From Arenimonas donghaensis DSM 18148 = HO3-R19 (GTDB lineage: Bacteria > Pseudomonadota > Gammaproteobacteria > Xanthomonadales > Xanthomonadaceae), in assembly GCF_000743535.1 (NCBI RefSeq), contig NZ_AVCJ01000001.1:310001-374000 (forward strand): a stretch of 64,000 nucleotides of DNA, written 5' to 3'. A program made the translations under genes and the position numbers. Under the pieces are notes generated by a model, which made no database searches, was not told where the DNA came from, and was given only the letters and a program-made list of their open reading frames with translations. Shown here piece by piece: positions 20,270 to 28,800 of this stretch (position 1 is its first letter; every line of letters starts with the position of its first letter).

Positions 20270-21031
20270 ATGAGCGACGCACAATCTCTGTCCCTAGATC
20301 AGCTAATCGCCCTAGCGGTGGACGACCCGTCACTCGAAGACGTGCTGTTTGCTCGATTGCTCGGAAGAACACTCTACGTTCACTCGCCAGAAGCACGAAG
20401 GGGCCCGACGCTGTCGCTCGTCCAGTTCACAACCCCGCAAGGGGTCTTGGCTATCCCCGTATTCACCGACCGCAGAAAATCCGAATTCGCCAGCGGCGGA
20501 AACGTCCAAACGGTACCGATCCAAGGCCGCCAGCTCCTCCACGCGACACAAGGGGCCACTATCGTCGTCAACCCAAACGACAACTGGTGCATCCTCTATC
20601 CGGAGGAAATACAGCTCCTTCTGCAGGGCAAGCCACTCGGCAGGACTCCAGAAAGCATGGAGCTTTCAAATCCTCCTGATCTACGTCCGCCACAGAGCGA
20701 ACCCTCCTTCGTGCACGCGGTCGTCGCCTCACTCTCCTCTAGCGACCTGGCCCTGAATGCTTGGCTGACAGAGACGGACGCCACGGAGCTGGGCGCGCCG
20801 GTACGATATGTCATCGTAGTGGCTGCCGCGAAGCCACACCACGAAAGGATCGCCCGAATGTTGACTCTTGGGCTATCCGACACTTTCAGATCGTTGGATA
20901 ACATCGTCGACATCACCTTTATCGAGCCCGGAAAGAACCACGCAACGTGGCTGAAGATCAAAGCTGATTGCCTGATTTTTAGTCGCCCCCGAAGCCTCGA
21001 CTCGCCCTATGTCCCACATGGAAATACGTGA
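20270..21031 (+). CDS. SseB-like protein
   Basis: This 253-residue soluble protein matches the two-part layout of SseB (enhanced serine sensitivity) proteins. The N-terminal domain contains DQLIALAVDDPSLEDVLFARL and the strand TPQGVLAIPVFTD, followed by NPNDNWCILYPEEIQLLL. The C-terminal part is the SseB C-domain. The biochemical role of the family is unclear; in some elements SseB-like proteins ride with type III/VI or mobile genes. The start at 20270 gives the usual length. The gene runs convergently into the tnsC gene and is probably transposon cargo. Confidence 0.72.
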   Translation: MSDAQSLSLDQLIALAVDDPSLEDVLFARLLGRTLYVHSPEARRGPTLSLVQFTTPQGVLAIPVFTDRRKSEFASGGNVQTVPIQGRQLLHATQGATIVVNPNDNWCILYPEEIQLLLQGKPLGRTPESMELSNPPDLRPPQSEPSFVHAVVASLSSSDLALNAWLTETDATELGAPVRYVIVVAAAKPHHERIARMLTLGLSDTFRSLDNIVDITFIEPGKNHATWLKIKADCLIFSRPRSLDSPYVPHGNT

Positions 21032-21087
21032 CAGAACAGCGATCAGCGTAGCCCGGAGCGCGCAATCCGAGACTTTCTCTCCTTAAA

Positions 21088-22080
21088 CTAGGACGCGTCC
21101 GTCTGCTCGGCTCCTTCCTCTTCGCCCCCGCCAGGGTTCTCGTCCTGACCCAACGCTTCCAGCTGCAACATACCCGCGCTGTCGACCACATCAGTCGTCT
21201 GCTCCGGTGTCAGTCCGGTAAACTCGGGCCGGTTCGCATAGTTCTGAAATATGTAGCTGGCCATTTTCGTCAGCGCCTCCATAGAGATTTCCTCAATCGG
21301 ATTTAGCCTCATTTCCTCCCGTCGACTCGTATAGGCCGTCCACACGGGTTCAGCCTCATTGCCTAGCCGCCAGTCGGCCGCCCAAGCCTCCGGCGCCAAC
21401 CCCTGTGTGAAGGTGGTGCCGCTACGCGCCGGGTAAAAGCAATGCTGATCAATGCGATTAAAGGAAAATTTGACTTCCTCAAGCGATCTCTGACCGACAA
21501 ACTCAATCTCGTCAGCCATCATTCGGGCAGTTATCTGCTTCTCACCACTCGCGATAAGCAGATCCCGCTTGGTCTTTAGCTGAGGCTGACCGACCATCAG
21601 CGTGAACAACATCACCTTGTACTGCATGTAGAGTTCGTTCTGCAGAGTCATCAATATTTCGAAGTGCATGTTCTGCAAACGCTGCGCATCGTCCAGCACC
21701 AAGATGACCTTCTTGTATGGACACCGGCGCGCCAGAACCAAGAACCGGTTGACAATTACCTTCTGCCGCATCACTTTCCCGGCCCGCGAGGGGGTGGATT
21801 CTCCCAGCGCCTCCATAATCTCGTCTAGGAAATCATTCTCGCGATACGAATCGTGGAATCGCACGCACATCAGTACCACTGCGATCTTGTACCCCAACAA
21901 GTCCGAAAGGTACTTCTTGATGAACTCGGCGCAATGAGACTTACCCAGGCGACGCTGGCCGTAAACGATGGTTCCCGGCACGTTTAGCTGAAGCCAGCGC
22001 ACCAGGCTCTTGATGACCCGGTCAATTGGCCGAGTCAGAATGAGATAATCGTTCCTAAGAAATGGGTGGGGAGCAGACAC
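21088..22080 (-). CDS. tnsC: TnsC/TniB-like AAA+ ATPase
   Basis: A GTG at 22080 is preferred: it lies 4 bases after the tnsB stop and has an AAGGGC site at the right distance. An upstream start at 22146 would overlap tnsB by 62 bases. The 330-residue product has a Walker A GQRRLGKS (41-48), a Walker B VILVLDDAQ (Asp130-Asp131), and the sensor region of AAA+ ATPases that link target selection to the transposase. Its C-terminal tail is acidic and rich in Gln and Gly. It is shorter than Tn7 TnsC (about 555) and close to TniB. Its usual partner TniQ/TnsD is not encoded nearby. Confidence 0.86.
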   Translation of the reverse strand: MSAPHPFLRNDYLILTRPIDRVIKSLVRWLQLNVPGTIVYGQRRLGKSHCAEFIKKYLSDLLGYKIAVVLMCVRFHDSYRENDFLDEIMEALGESTPSRAGKVMRQKVIVNRFLVLARRCPYKKVILVLDDAQRLQNMHFEILMTLQNELYMQYKVMLFTLMVGQPQLKTKRDLLIASGEKQITARMMADEIEFVGQRSLEEVKFSFNRIDQHCFYPARSGTTFTQGLAPEAWAADWRLGNEAEPVWTAYTSRREEMRLNPIEEISMEALTKMASYIFQNYANRPEFTGLTPEQTTDVVDSAGMLQLEALGQDENPGGGEEEGAEQTDAS

Positions 22081-22084
22081 GTCG

Positions 22085-23956
22085 TCAGCCCTTGAGCTTG
22101 GCGCCCAAAATCGCTTCAATGTCGAAGTCCATAGACTTCGCAACATCTGCGATCAGCCGCGGCGCCCTGCTTGGTTTGGCCTCGGTGCGCTTTGGCGGCG
22201 GCGACTTGGGCCGGTCCGGCTCTGCGGCAGCTGAGTGTTTTGCACGGCGCAGCAACTGGTTTACGATCTGCTCCGGGTCTTTACCCTCTTCCCAGTGGAA
22301 GTTGCCGTCTTCGATTTCGCGGTTAAGGCGCTTGCGTAAGCGCTCGTCGTGAACGAAGGTCGCCCACGGCCCCCGCGCGAACAGCGTACCCAGCGGGATG
22401 CCACCGAAGGCTTGGGCCTCGACCGTCCGCAGATCTGTCAGGTCCACCGTAATAACAATGTCCTTTCCCACCAACATGTCGGCAGCGCGCAGCAGGTCAT
22501 TGGTGTATTCGACCTTCAGATAATGAATGTGCGGCGGATGTCCGTCCCGAGCCCTCACCGGGACCGATAGTTCGATCTTGAGCAGATTCCGCCAGCTGGC
22601 GGATACGGAGGCGTCGATTCGCCTCAGCGCAAACTCGGACTCCTCTCGCAGGAACTGCAGTGGTGACTTTCCGTAATGCGCAGAGGTCGGGTGAGCGTTG
22701 TAGTTACACATCACGACCTCGAGGTACTCCTCCATCTGCTCAATGGTCATGCCACCTTTCTCGGCCGTTGTCATAGCGGCTGCTCGTTCCTGGTTGGACA
22801 TTTCGGGTCGCACGCCGACTATCAAATGCTGGATGTTTCGGTGCGTGAGCGTATTGAAGAGCTGTTCAATTTCCGTGCGCGTGCGCGGCTCACCCGGAAA
22901 TCCTAGGACCAGCACTGCGTTCAACTTCTTGAGAACTACCTCACGGATACGATCGGCATGGTGTGCCAGGGCGTTATCCAAGCTGACGGTAGACGGGTAA
23001 CGGCAGGCACAATTTGCGAACATAGAAGGCATACCCGCGCCAGTCTTGTACGCATCAACCAAGCTAGGAACCAGGAATTCCGTGCGTCTCTTCCACGGCA
23101 TCATGCATGCGTACAGGCATCGCAAGACATCCAGGTGACTGATCTCCTTTCCGACCGACAACGCAAAGCCTAAGGATGCGCCACTCTCAACTTCAACTGC
23201 GGCAATCAACCATGGCCGCAGGCTTCGCGTCTTGAACCGCCCCTTGCGTCCAACGAACCGCACCGGGATGAAGCTGTCCAATCGATGGGCGTCAATCTGG
23301 ATCCGCCGATAGCGGGTGTCGATCTGCGGGCGAAAGGCGCGTTCAATTGAGCCGCGCAATGAACCATGCACCTTCCCGCGAATCTTCCCTATCAGCGCGT
23401 GCAGCGCTTGACGGAAACCTTCGCGGCCTCGGTTCTGTAAGTTGAATGGGTAACCCACCTCGCCTTTAACCTTAACCAACTCGTTAAGAAAACGAGTGTG
23501 CAGCTTCGCGATTGGTAGGCGACGATCCGGGCCCAATTTCGCGTACTCTTCGGCCTGCTCATTGAGCAGCTTTTGCAGCGGCTTGTGCTTGGCAACTAGT
23601 TGAACAAATAGACCGCTGGCGCCCTTTCCGGCGGCTAGCGCTTTGTCGCTCGGCGCACTTGAGCGCACGTAACCCTTTCGACGGGCATAGGGCACCAAGG
23701 TGCGGAAGCCGGCAATTTGCCCATCGATGTCTAGCGATGCGCATGCTTCCAACATCTCGTACAACTCTTTGCCTTTGATCCCTTCGGCCTCCTTAATGTC
23801 CTTAAGGGAATCACCGCGCATGTATTGTTCAATGGCTCGCTTACGGCTTTCATAAGCTGCCAGGAACTGCTTCTTGACAGCCTTCTCGGCCGGCACGGGC
23901 CAGCCGGCGGTGTCGCGCCATTGCGGAGCGAATAGCTGTTCAACTTTGCGGTGCAT
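22085..23956 (-). CDS. tnsB: TnsB/TniA-like DDE transposase
   Basis: This 623-residue protein has N-terminal helical DNA-binding domains and an integrase (rve) catalytic core. The DDE triad fits Asp222 (QIDAHRLDSF), Asp327 (VSLDNALAHHA) and Glu364 (EIEQLFNTL). A Mu-type beta-barrel domain follows (about 470-550), then a basic Pro-rich C-terminal tail that in Tn7 contacts TnsC. It would bind the element ends and join the 3' ends to target DNA. It overlaps tnsA by 17 bases. All catalytic residues appear intact, so this subunit is probably active. Confidence 0.9.
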   Translation of the reverse strand: MHRKVEQLFAPQWRDTAGWPVPAEKAVKKQFLAAYESRKRAIEQYMRGDSLKDIKEAEGIKGKELYEMLEACASLDIDGQIAGFRTLVPYARRKGYVRSSAPSDKALAAGKGASGLFVQLVAKHKPLQKLLNEQAEEYAKLGPDRRLPIAKLHTRFLNELVKVKGEVGYPFNLQNRGREGFRQALHALIGKIRGKVHGSLRGSIERAFRPQIDTRYRRIQIDAHRLDSFIPVRFVGRKGRFKTRSLRPWLIAAVEVESGASLGFALSVGKEISHLDVLRCLYACMMPWKRRTEFLVPSLVDAYKTGAGMPSMFANCACRYPSTVSLDNALAHHADRIREVVLKKLNAVLVLGFPGEPRTRTEIEQLFNTLTHRNIQHLIVGVRPEMSNQERAAAMTTAEKGGMTIEQMEEYLEVVMCNYNAHPTSAHYGKSPLQFLREESEFALRRIDASVSASWRNLLKIELSVPVRARDGHPPHIHYLKVEYTNDLLRAADMLVGKDIVITVDLTDLRTVEAQAFGGIPLGTLFARGPWATFVHDERLRKRLNREIEDGNFHWEEGKDPEQIVNQLLRRAKHSAAAEPDRPKSPPPKRTEAKPSRAPRLIADVAKSMDFDIEAILGAKLKG

Positions 23957-24599
23957 GGCTCACCTTCTCAAAGCGAGTTTGCATCGAAATGGCCTGCCCC
24001 CACTCCACCGTGACCTTGCCAGTTCGTAATAAGTGCATAACGGCGCACTGAGTGACGTAAGGCGAGGCATCCACCCGGCGACAGATGGCGTCTAAGCTCT
24101 CGCTCTCTTTCGAGAACCCAGATAGCAAGCGGGAGCACTGAGCCTTCAATCCGCCCTGCAATCGCGCGGCCACCGCGAAGGGATGCAGTCCCTCAAGCTC
24201 ATGCAGCAGCGAGCGTCGCGCCCAAAGCCAGCGCGGAGTGATCCGGGCATTGCCTTCGTCTGACGCCGGCTGGAAGCCGTCCTGTCTTAGCGCCCAGGGA
24301 TCTGAAGCCGCCCGGATGTCCTTCGGCCGCTCGCCAAATTCCACGTCGAGTAGGAACTCGTCATCTGCCGTCTTCACCCAAAAATCGGCGAGCTTGACTT
24401 CGGGATCATCTGGATTCGCAGGGAGCTCCACGTAATCGCGGACGCTCTGAGACCACTCCAGCCAGAACGCGAACCAATAGGCTTGTCCGGGGACAATCGC
24501 TTCGCGGCCCATTCTGGCGCTGTAGTACTCACAAATAGAGAGCGCGCGACGCTGCTTGAGCGTCAGCCGGATTGGATTCGGTTTCGGGCGCGCATTCAC
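23940..24599 (-). CDS. tnsA: TnsA-like endonuclease subunit with altered active site
   Basis: This 219-residue protein starts with GTG at 24599. The middle of the N-terminal domain matches the restriction-enzyme fold of TnsA: WLEWSQSV (Glu48), then ADFWV (Asp72), then FLLDVEFGE. In Tn7 TnsA the last strand ends Gln-Val-Lys; here it reads Asp85-Val-Glu87, so the catalytic Lys seems replaced. The C-terminal part (AVMHLLRTGKVTVEWGQAI) resembles the winged-helix domain that contacts TnsC. TnsA normally cuts the 5' ends to allow cut-and-paste transposition. If inactive, co-integrate transposition would result. Identity is inferred from weak motifs plus gene order. Confidence 0.65.
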   Translation of the reverse strand: MNARPKPNPIRLTLKQRRALSICEYYSARMGREAIVPGQAYWFAFWLEWSQSVRDYVELPANPDDPEVKLADFWVKTADDEFLLDVEFGERPKDIRAASDPWALRQDGFQPASDEGNARITPRWLWARRSLLHELEGLHPFAVAARLQGGLKAQCSRLLSGFSKESESLDAICRRVDASPYVTQCAVMHLLRTGKVTVEWGQAISMQTRFEKVSHAPQS

Positions 24600-24632
24600 C
24601 CCACGGCTAGACCCCCCGGGTGACTCGCCCCC

Positions 24633-24663
24633 TTTATAGGACTTTTAGGTGTTGTGCACAACA
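24633..24663 (-). promoter_or_regulatory. Promoter of the tnsABC operon with palindromic operator, possible right element end
   Basis: On the leftward strand, -10 TATAAA (24633-24638) and -35-like TTGTGC (24656-24661) are 17 bases apart. A perfect 14-bp palindrome TGTTGTGCACAACA (24650-24663) covers the -35. Read inward it starts TGT, as Tn7 and Mu-type ends do, so it may be both a TnsB- or repressor-binding site and the right end. The rest of the gap to 24858 holds only a small inverted repeat (24788-24806). Confidence 0.5.
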
Positions 24664-24787
24664 GCTGATTTCCCCTAGGCCCGTACACCGACCCCGCAGC
24701 CTTCAATGGGTTACGTCAGGTGCCGCTGGGTGGAATTAGGCGCGCAGCCAGATTGCCCCCTGCTCCAGCCAGCCCCACGACATGGAG

Positions 24788-24806
24788 CTCTAGGAGATCT
24801 CTAGAG
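24788..24806. other. Inverted repeat downstream of the HExxH gene
   Basis: CTCTAG-GAGATCT-CTAGAG is a 6-bp inverted repeat with a 7-base spacer, 53 bases past the end of the leftward exporter operon. It could form a hairpin that helps end that transcript, but no T-run is present. Confidence 0.3.
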
Positions 24807-24858
24807 TAGCCGGGTCGGCTCAGGGCATTTGAGGATCGACTAATCGTCTATTCTTGGA

Positions 24859-25983
24859 TTACTGAGTTCGCGCACTCTCCAGTTCCGGTGTAGGCCAGGG
24901 ACGATAGCTAAGCCAGTCGCGAATTCGGGCCTCTCGAGCCGGCTCCAGACGCTTGAAGAACTGCATGCGTGCTTCTAAATCCGCCTTCTCATCGAGACGG
25001 GCACAAAGCCCGAGGTCCACCAGCACTTGGCGGATCTGCTCAACATGACTCAAAACCAGTGGAGCCAATTCCTTGGGCGGGAATCCTTTATGGGAGAACA
25101 TCCCGAAGAGCACCCATTCCGCGCGTAGGAAACCTGGGGGATACCGCCCAGGGGACGCCTCGAACTGACAGAACGTCATGGCCACTGCTGTCATTACTTC
25201 CTGAACCAGATTCTTGCCGACCGGATCCGCCATCAATGCCGCTGGTGTCGGCCACGGCCGCAAATAAATATCTGAAAGGAATCGGCCGGTGAAGTCATCG
25301 GCGTCGATCTCCAGGAGGATTCGCTCACTCACGCCGTGTGCCGGCAACCCGGAGGGATCCTTTTCGTCGAACACCTCCAGCCCATGGATCATCGACAGGT
25401 AGTGGGTATGCCCGCGCAGAACGTGTGCCATCTCGTGCAGAAACGTGGCAAACAGTGCGCGCTGGGCAAGCCGGGCCGCCAGTTCACGGCGCGGCCTATC
25501 CGAGGGCATCGGAAGCGTCTTTCCAGTGGCAATGATGACTCCATCGGTCACGCCCTCAAAAGGCAATGTGCTCCAGACACTCCGCTCTGACAGAAGGCGG
25601 TAGGCAGTAAAGAGCGAGTCGAGAAAGGACCCGAATGTCACGCTGATGGCATGAACGTGCTCCTCGGGCCGTAGGGCGAACGCACAACCGTTGACGTCCT
25701 GTGAGTCGGTCATGAATCCCACAAGCTGGACTGGCTTGAAACGTTCGGCTACTGCCTTGCTCTGGAAGAGGGCCTGGATGGTGGAAAAGGCCGCACGAGC
25801 CACCTTGCTTCCGACAATTTCCTGCGGTCCCACCCTTAGGATGGGACGCGCAGCCGAAGTGTCGGTCAACAAGTTCCCCTGCCCCGCTCGCGCCAAGATG
25901 GCGTTGGCCAAGATGCGGTCACGGCTTTCGACGCCACCGAATTCAAAGGGTTTGGCCGGGAATACCCAATCAAGAAAACTCAT
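24859..25983 (-). CDS. Predicted zinc metalloprotease (HExxH) at end of exporter operon
   Basis: This 374-residue protein has no signal peptide, so it is probably cytoplasmic. It carries the zincin motif HEMAHVLRGH (His183, Glu184, His187), followed 38 residues later by LLEIDADDF, where Glu225 can be the third zinc ligand. That spacing and ExDAD pattern resemble M48-like or ImmA-like peptidases, but no family is certain. Its ATG overlaps the stop of the NodT-type channel gene (ATGA), so it is translated as part of the exporter operon. It might process or turn over the exported substrate or a regulator; this is inference. Confidence 0.75.
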   Translation of the reverse strand: MSFLDWVFPAKPFEFGGVESRDRILANAILARAGQGNLLTDTSAARPILRVGPQEIVGSKVARAAFSTIQALFQSKAVAERFKPVQLVGFMTDSQDVNGCAFALRPEEHVHAISVTFGSFLDSLFTAYRLLSERSVWSTLPFEGVTDGVIIATGKTLPMPSDRPRRELAARLAQRALFATFLHEMAHVLRGHTHYLSMIHGLEVFDEKDPSGLPAHGVSERILLEIDADDFTGRFLSDIYLRPWPTPAALMADPVGKNLVQEVMTAVAMTFCQFEASPGRYPPGFLRAEWVLFGMFSHKGFPPKELAPLVLSHVEQIRQVLVDLGLCARLDEKADLEARMQFFKRLEPAREARIRDWLSYRPWPTPELESARTQ

Positions 25984-27569
25984 GGTGCCGCTCCTACCCG
26001 CAAACCACCGCCACCGGCACTATTTTCCTCAGACGCCGGCTCTACATAGGCCTGGCCGGCATCTTCGCGTCCGTCCAAGTGATCAATTTCGTCGGGAAGG
26101 AACTCGCCGTCCGTCATGACGCGCAGGATCTCTGCCGTTGCCAGGAGGCGGTCCGACATGGCGTTGATGACACGGGTCTCGATCGCAACAAAGGCGATGT
26201 ACTCAGGCAGCAAGTCGGCACGACTGAGGGCGCCATGCGCCTGTTTAGTCCGGAGGCTTTCAACTACGATCACCGAATCCTTGTAAGCGTCATTGGCCAG
26301 GGTCAGATTGATGGCCGTGATATCGGCCTGCTTGAGGCTCTCTGCGACCTCGCCCAAGGCCGATAGCAGCGTTCCCCGGTAATGGGCGGCTGCCGCGTCG
26401 ACGGCCGCGAGCCGGACGCGCTTCATGCCATGCAACTCTCCATCCAGCAGGGGGGCCGTGAGCTGGGCCAACAGATTCCACCCTTGGGTGGTGCCGCTGA
26501 ACAGGCCGCCCTCGCCCAACTGGTAGGCGCCGGTGCTGGCACTGAGTGTGATGTCCGGGTACAGGGAGGCCACGGCAACGCCGTAGTCCGCGGTCGCCGC
26601 TTCGAGCAGCCCCTCGGCCGCAAGGATGTCTGGTCGGGTTCGGACCAAGGCGGAAGGCACGACCAGGGGAATCGTTTCGGGCAACTGGAAGTCCTGCAGC
26701 GTAAAGGGCTCGCCCTGGTAGCTCGACGGCTCCTGACCTGCCAGTACTGCCAAGCGCTGGCCGAGCACCTCGATATCCGTCTCCAGGGTGGCCACGGTCT
26801 GTTCGGACAGGCGAAGGTCACGCTGAACCGCATGAACGTCCGCCTGGGTCGCGTGCCCAAGACGAAGCCCTTCCATGGTCAGGTAGAGCAGTTCGTCGTG
26901 GGCGCCGCGCCGCGCATTTTCTGCCCGCAACTGATCTACGAGGCGTGCCTGCTCGATGGCGGTGACCACAATGCCATGAGCCACGTCGCGACGGGCGGCG
27001 AGCGCCGCGTAGTACCGTGCATCCGCGCGGGCGGCAAGCGCCTCCAACTCCCGGCGAGTCCGGCCCGCCAGATCGAGCCGGAAGCTACCGAGCAGGCTGG
27101 CACTTTCCTGATTCACGACGGGACCGGAACCGCCTGCAACCGTCCCGGGCAGCCCATTGGTGCGTTCCCCCGTTAGCTGTCCGACCAGCCGAGGCAAGGT
27201 CGCACCTCGATGCTTGGCGTCGTAGAGTGCATTCGCCTCTCGCACACGGGAAAAGGCTTCATCGATCGTGGGGCTGTCGGCCAGGGCATGCTCGATCAGC
27301 TGGGCCAGACGGGGAGACTGAAACGCGTTCCACCACGCTCCGTCGACAGACTCCGCGGGCTGAAGGCGCTGGGCTTGTCCATGCAAGTTGTCGGTGCGCG
27401 CCGTTTCGACCACCAGCGAGCCTGCGTAGTAGGCATCGGAGGCCGGAGGATCCGGGCGCACAAAATCCGGGCCAGCGGTGCAGGCCGCCAGCGAGAAGCT
27501 GGCCAGCACCGCCAGCCCCACGGCGGCGCCACGTCTTCCGCACCCGTGTAAAAGGCTGTGGAGTCGCAT
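25980..27569 (-). CDS. NodT/TolC-family outer-membrane efflux lipoprotein
   Basis: This 529-residue protein has a lipoprotein signal (FSLAAC lipobox, Cys30) and two outer-membrane-efflux repeats, with motifs of the NodT/OprM lipoprotein branch. Those motifs include DGAWWNAFQSPRLAQLIEHA near the start and RTRPDILAAEGLLEAATADY, a near-invariant region of the family. It would form the outer-membrane duct for the ABC exporter encoded upstream in the same operon. It starts on the stop of the cytochrome gene (TGATG) and overlaps the metalloprotease start, showing tight coupling. The C-terminal 40 residues are acidic and Gly-rich. Confidence 0.9.
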   Translation of the reverse strand: MRLHSLLHGCGRRGAAVGLAVLASFSLAACTAGPDFVRPDPPASDAYYAGSLVVETARTDNLHGQAQRLQPAESVDGAWWNAFQSPRLAQLIEHALADSPTIDEAFSRVREANALYDAKHRGATLPRLVGQLTGERTNGLPGTVAGGSGPVVNQESASLLGSFRLDLAGRTRRELEALAARADARYYAALAARRDVAHGIVVTAIEQARLVDQLRAENARRGAHDELLYLTMEGLRLGHATQADVHAVQRDLRLSEQTVATLETDIEVLGQRLAVLAGQEPSSYQGEPFTLQDFQLPETIPLVVPSALVRTRPDILAAEGLLEAATADYGVAVASLYPDITLSASTGAYQLGEGGLFSGTTQGWNLLAQLTAPLLDGELHGMKRVRLAAVDAAAAHYRGTLLSALGEVAESLKQADITAINLTLANDAYKDSVIVVESLRTKQAHGALSRADLLPEYIAFVAIETRVINAMSDRLLATAEILRVMTDGEFLPDEIDHLDGREDAGQAYVEPASEENSAGGGGLRVGAAP

Positions 27570-28039
27570 CAGGGCGCGCCTCCATAGAAGTGGGTCCGGA
27601 ATTCCTTCCGATGCGCCTGGTGGCAGGCAAGACAGGCCTGTTGCACCTCGGCATAGGCCTGGATCACGCCCTCGCCATCACGGCGCTGGGCGGCCCCACC
27701 CATCTTCATCGCTGCATCGTGGGTAAGCCGGTCGGCGGCGCGGAACTCCGCGGCATGGCCACCCAGGAACGCCATGATGCGGGCCTTCTCGGTGAACGAA
27801 GGCGCGCGGTGCTTGGCGATCTTGGGCGCAACGTCGGCCACCGCCTCCCAGTCCTCTCGGGAGATGGCACCGGCGACGAGCTGCATCTGCTCGCCGAGCT
27901 CTTGCATGATCTTTTGCAGCTCCAGCGGATTTCGATCCGCAGCACCCACGGATGGGGCGAAGAAAAGCGAGAGCGCCAGAAGGACGGCAGCAGCTCCCGT
28001 GCCCGAGGGGGTTGGCGGGCTAAAAGGCTCAGTAGTCAT
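27569..28039 (-). CDS. Exported c'-type (class II) cytochrome
   Basis: This 156-residue protein has a signal peptide (hydrophobic AAAVLLALSLFFAPSVGAA, cleavage near residue 34). A four-helix-bundle domain follows, ending with the heme motif Cys136-LA-Cys139-His140 (CLACHQAHRKEF). Heme near the C-terminus is the hallmark of class II cytochromes c' and c-556. Met46 or Met52 in the first helix could be the sixth ligand. It would sit in the periplasm and carry electrons or bind small ligands. A cytochrome inside an ABC-exporter operon is unusual. It lies 35 bases after the ATPase gene and touches the channel gene. Confidence 0.85.
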   Translation of the reverse strand: MTTEPFSPPTPSGTGAAAVLLALSLFFAPSVGAADRNPLELQKIMQELGEQMQLVAGAISREDWEAVADVAPKIAKHRAPSFTEKARIMAFLGGHAAEFRAADRLTHDAAMKMGGAAQRRDGEGVIQAYAEVQQACLACHQAHRKEFRTHFYGGAP

Positions 28040-28074
28040 GGATCAGGATCTCCTGATGGTTGGAGGAATGAGCC

Positions 28075-28800
28075 TCAGGGGCCGTCGACCGGCCTGCCCT
28101 CTCCCGCTTCTTCATGGGTCACGCCGTCGCGGATGTGGTAGATGCGACGGAACGTCGGGATGATTTTTTCGTCATGAGTGACCACGATGATCGCGGTCTC
28201 GAATTTCTTTGCCATGGCATTGAGGATGCGAATCACCGCCATGGCGCGATCACTGTCGAGCGGTGCCGTTGGCTCGTCGGCCAGGATCACCGGCGGACGG
28301 TTCACCAGGCCGCGGGCGATGGCCACGCGCTGCTGCTCACCTCCCGAAAGCTGGGATGGCATGGCCATCGCCCGGTGGTGAACATCCAGGGCCGTTAGCA
28401 GTTCAAGGGCCCGCTCGCGGGCTGCGCCATTGGCCATCCCGGCGAGCATGGGCAGCAGTGCCACGTTGTCGGTCACGTCCAGGAACGGGATGAGGTAAGG
28501 CGCCTGGAACACGAAGCCGATCTTGTCGCGCCGCAAAGCCCGCAGGTCGCGGGTGACCCAGCCGTTGTCGTAGATCACTTCGCCACCAAGGGTCATCTTG
28601 CCGGCCGTGGGATCGATTACTGCGCCAAGGCACTTGAGCAAGGTGCTCTTGCCCGAACCCGATGGACCGATGAGTCCGACCACCTCGCCCGGGGCGACAT
28701 GCATGTCCACGCCTTTGAGCGCGTCCACGGCCGAATCGCCGGACCCATAGCGCTTGCGCAGGCCCTCGATCTTGATTCCTAGTCCACGCGTGTCAGCCAC
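28075..28800 (-). CDS. ABC transporter ATPase (MacB/LolD/DevA-like)
   Basis: This 241-residue nucleotide-binding protein carries Walker [10 protein letters not shown] (about residues 40-48), the Q-loop FQAPYLIPF, signature [14 protein letters not shown], Walker [13 protein letters not shown] and switch VTHDEK. Its length and sequence style match the MacB/LolD/DevA group, which power type VII ABC exporters that work mechanically on periplasmic substrates. It overlaps the permease gene by 8 bases, so the two form one transporter. The Pro in the D-loop region (TAPLD instead of TAALD) is a small oddity. Confidence 0.93.
   Translation of the reverse strand: MADTRGLGIKIEGLRKRYGSGDSAVDALKGVDMHVAPGEVVGLIGPSGSGKSTLLKCLGAVIDPTAGKMTLGGEVIYDNGWVTRDLRALRRDKIGFVFQAPYLIPFLDVTDNVALLPMLAGMANGAARERALELLTALDVHHRAMAMPSQLSGGEQQRVAIARGLVNRPPVILADEPTAPLDSDRAMAVIRILNAMAKKFETAIIVVTHDEKIIPTFRRIYHIRDGVTHEEAGEGRPVDGP

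Larger units (their letters stand above)
21088..24663 (-). mobile_element. Tn7-like transposition module tnsA-tnsB-tnsC
   Basis: Three overlapping leftward genes encode a TnsA-like endonuclease, a TnsB/TniA-type DDE transposase and a TnsC/TniB-type ATPase. This is the core of Tn7-like and Tn5053-like elements. No TniQ/TnsD target selector and no resolvase is seen nearby. The right limit given is a possible element end that starts TGT on the leftward strand and overlaps the operon promoter. No matching left end could be found by eye, and cargo probably extends left to about 19.3 kb. The element could be immobile or could use factors from elsewhere. Confidence 0.75.
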
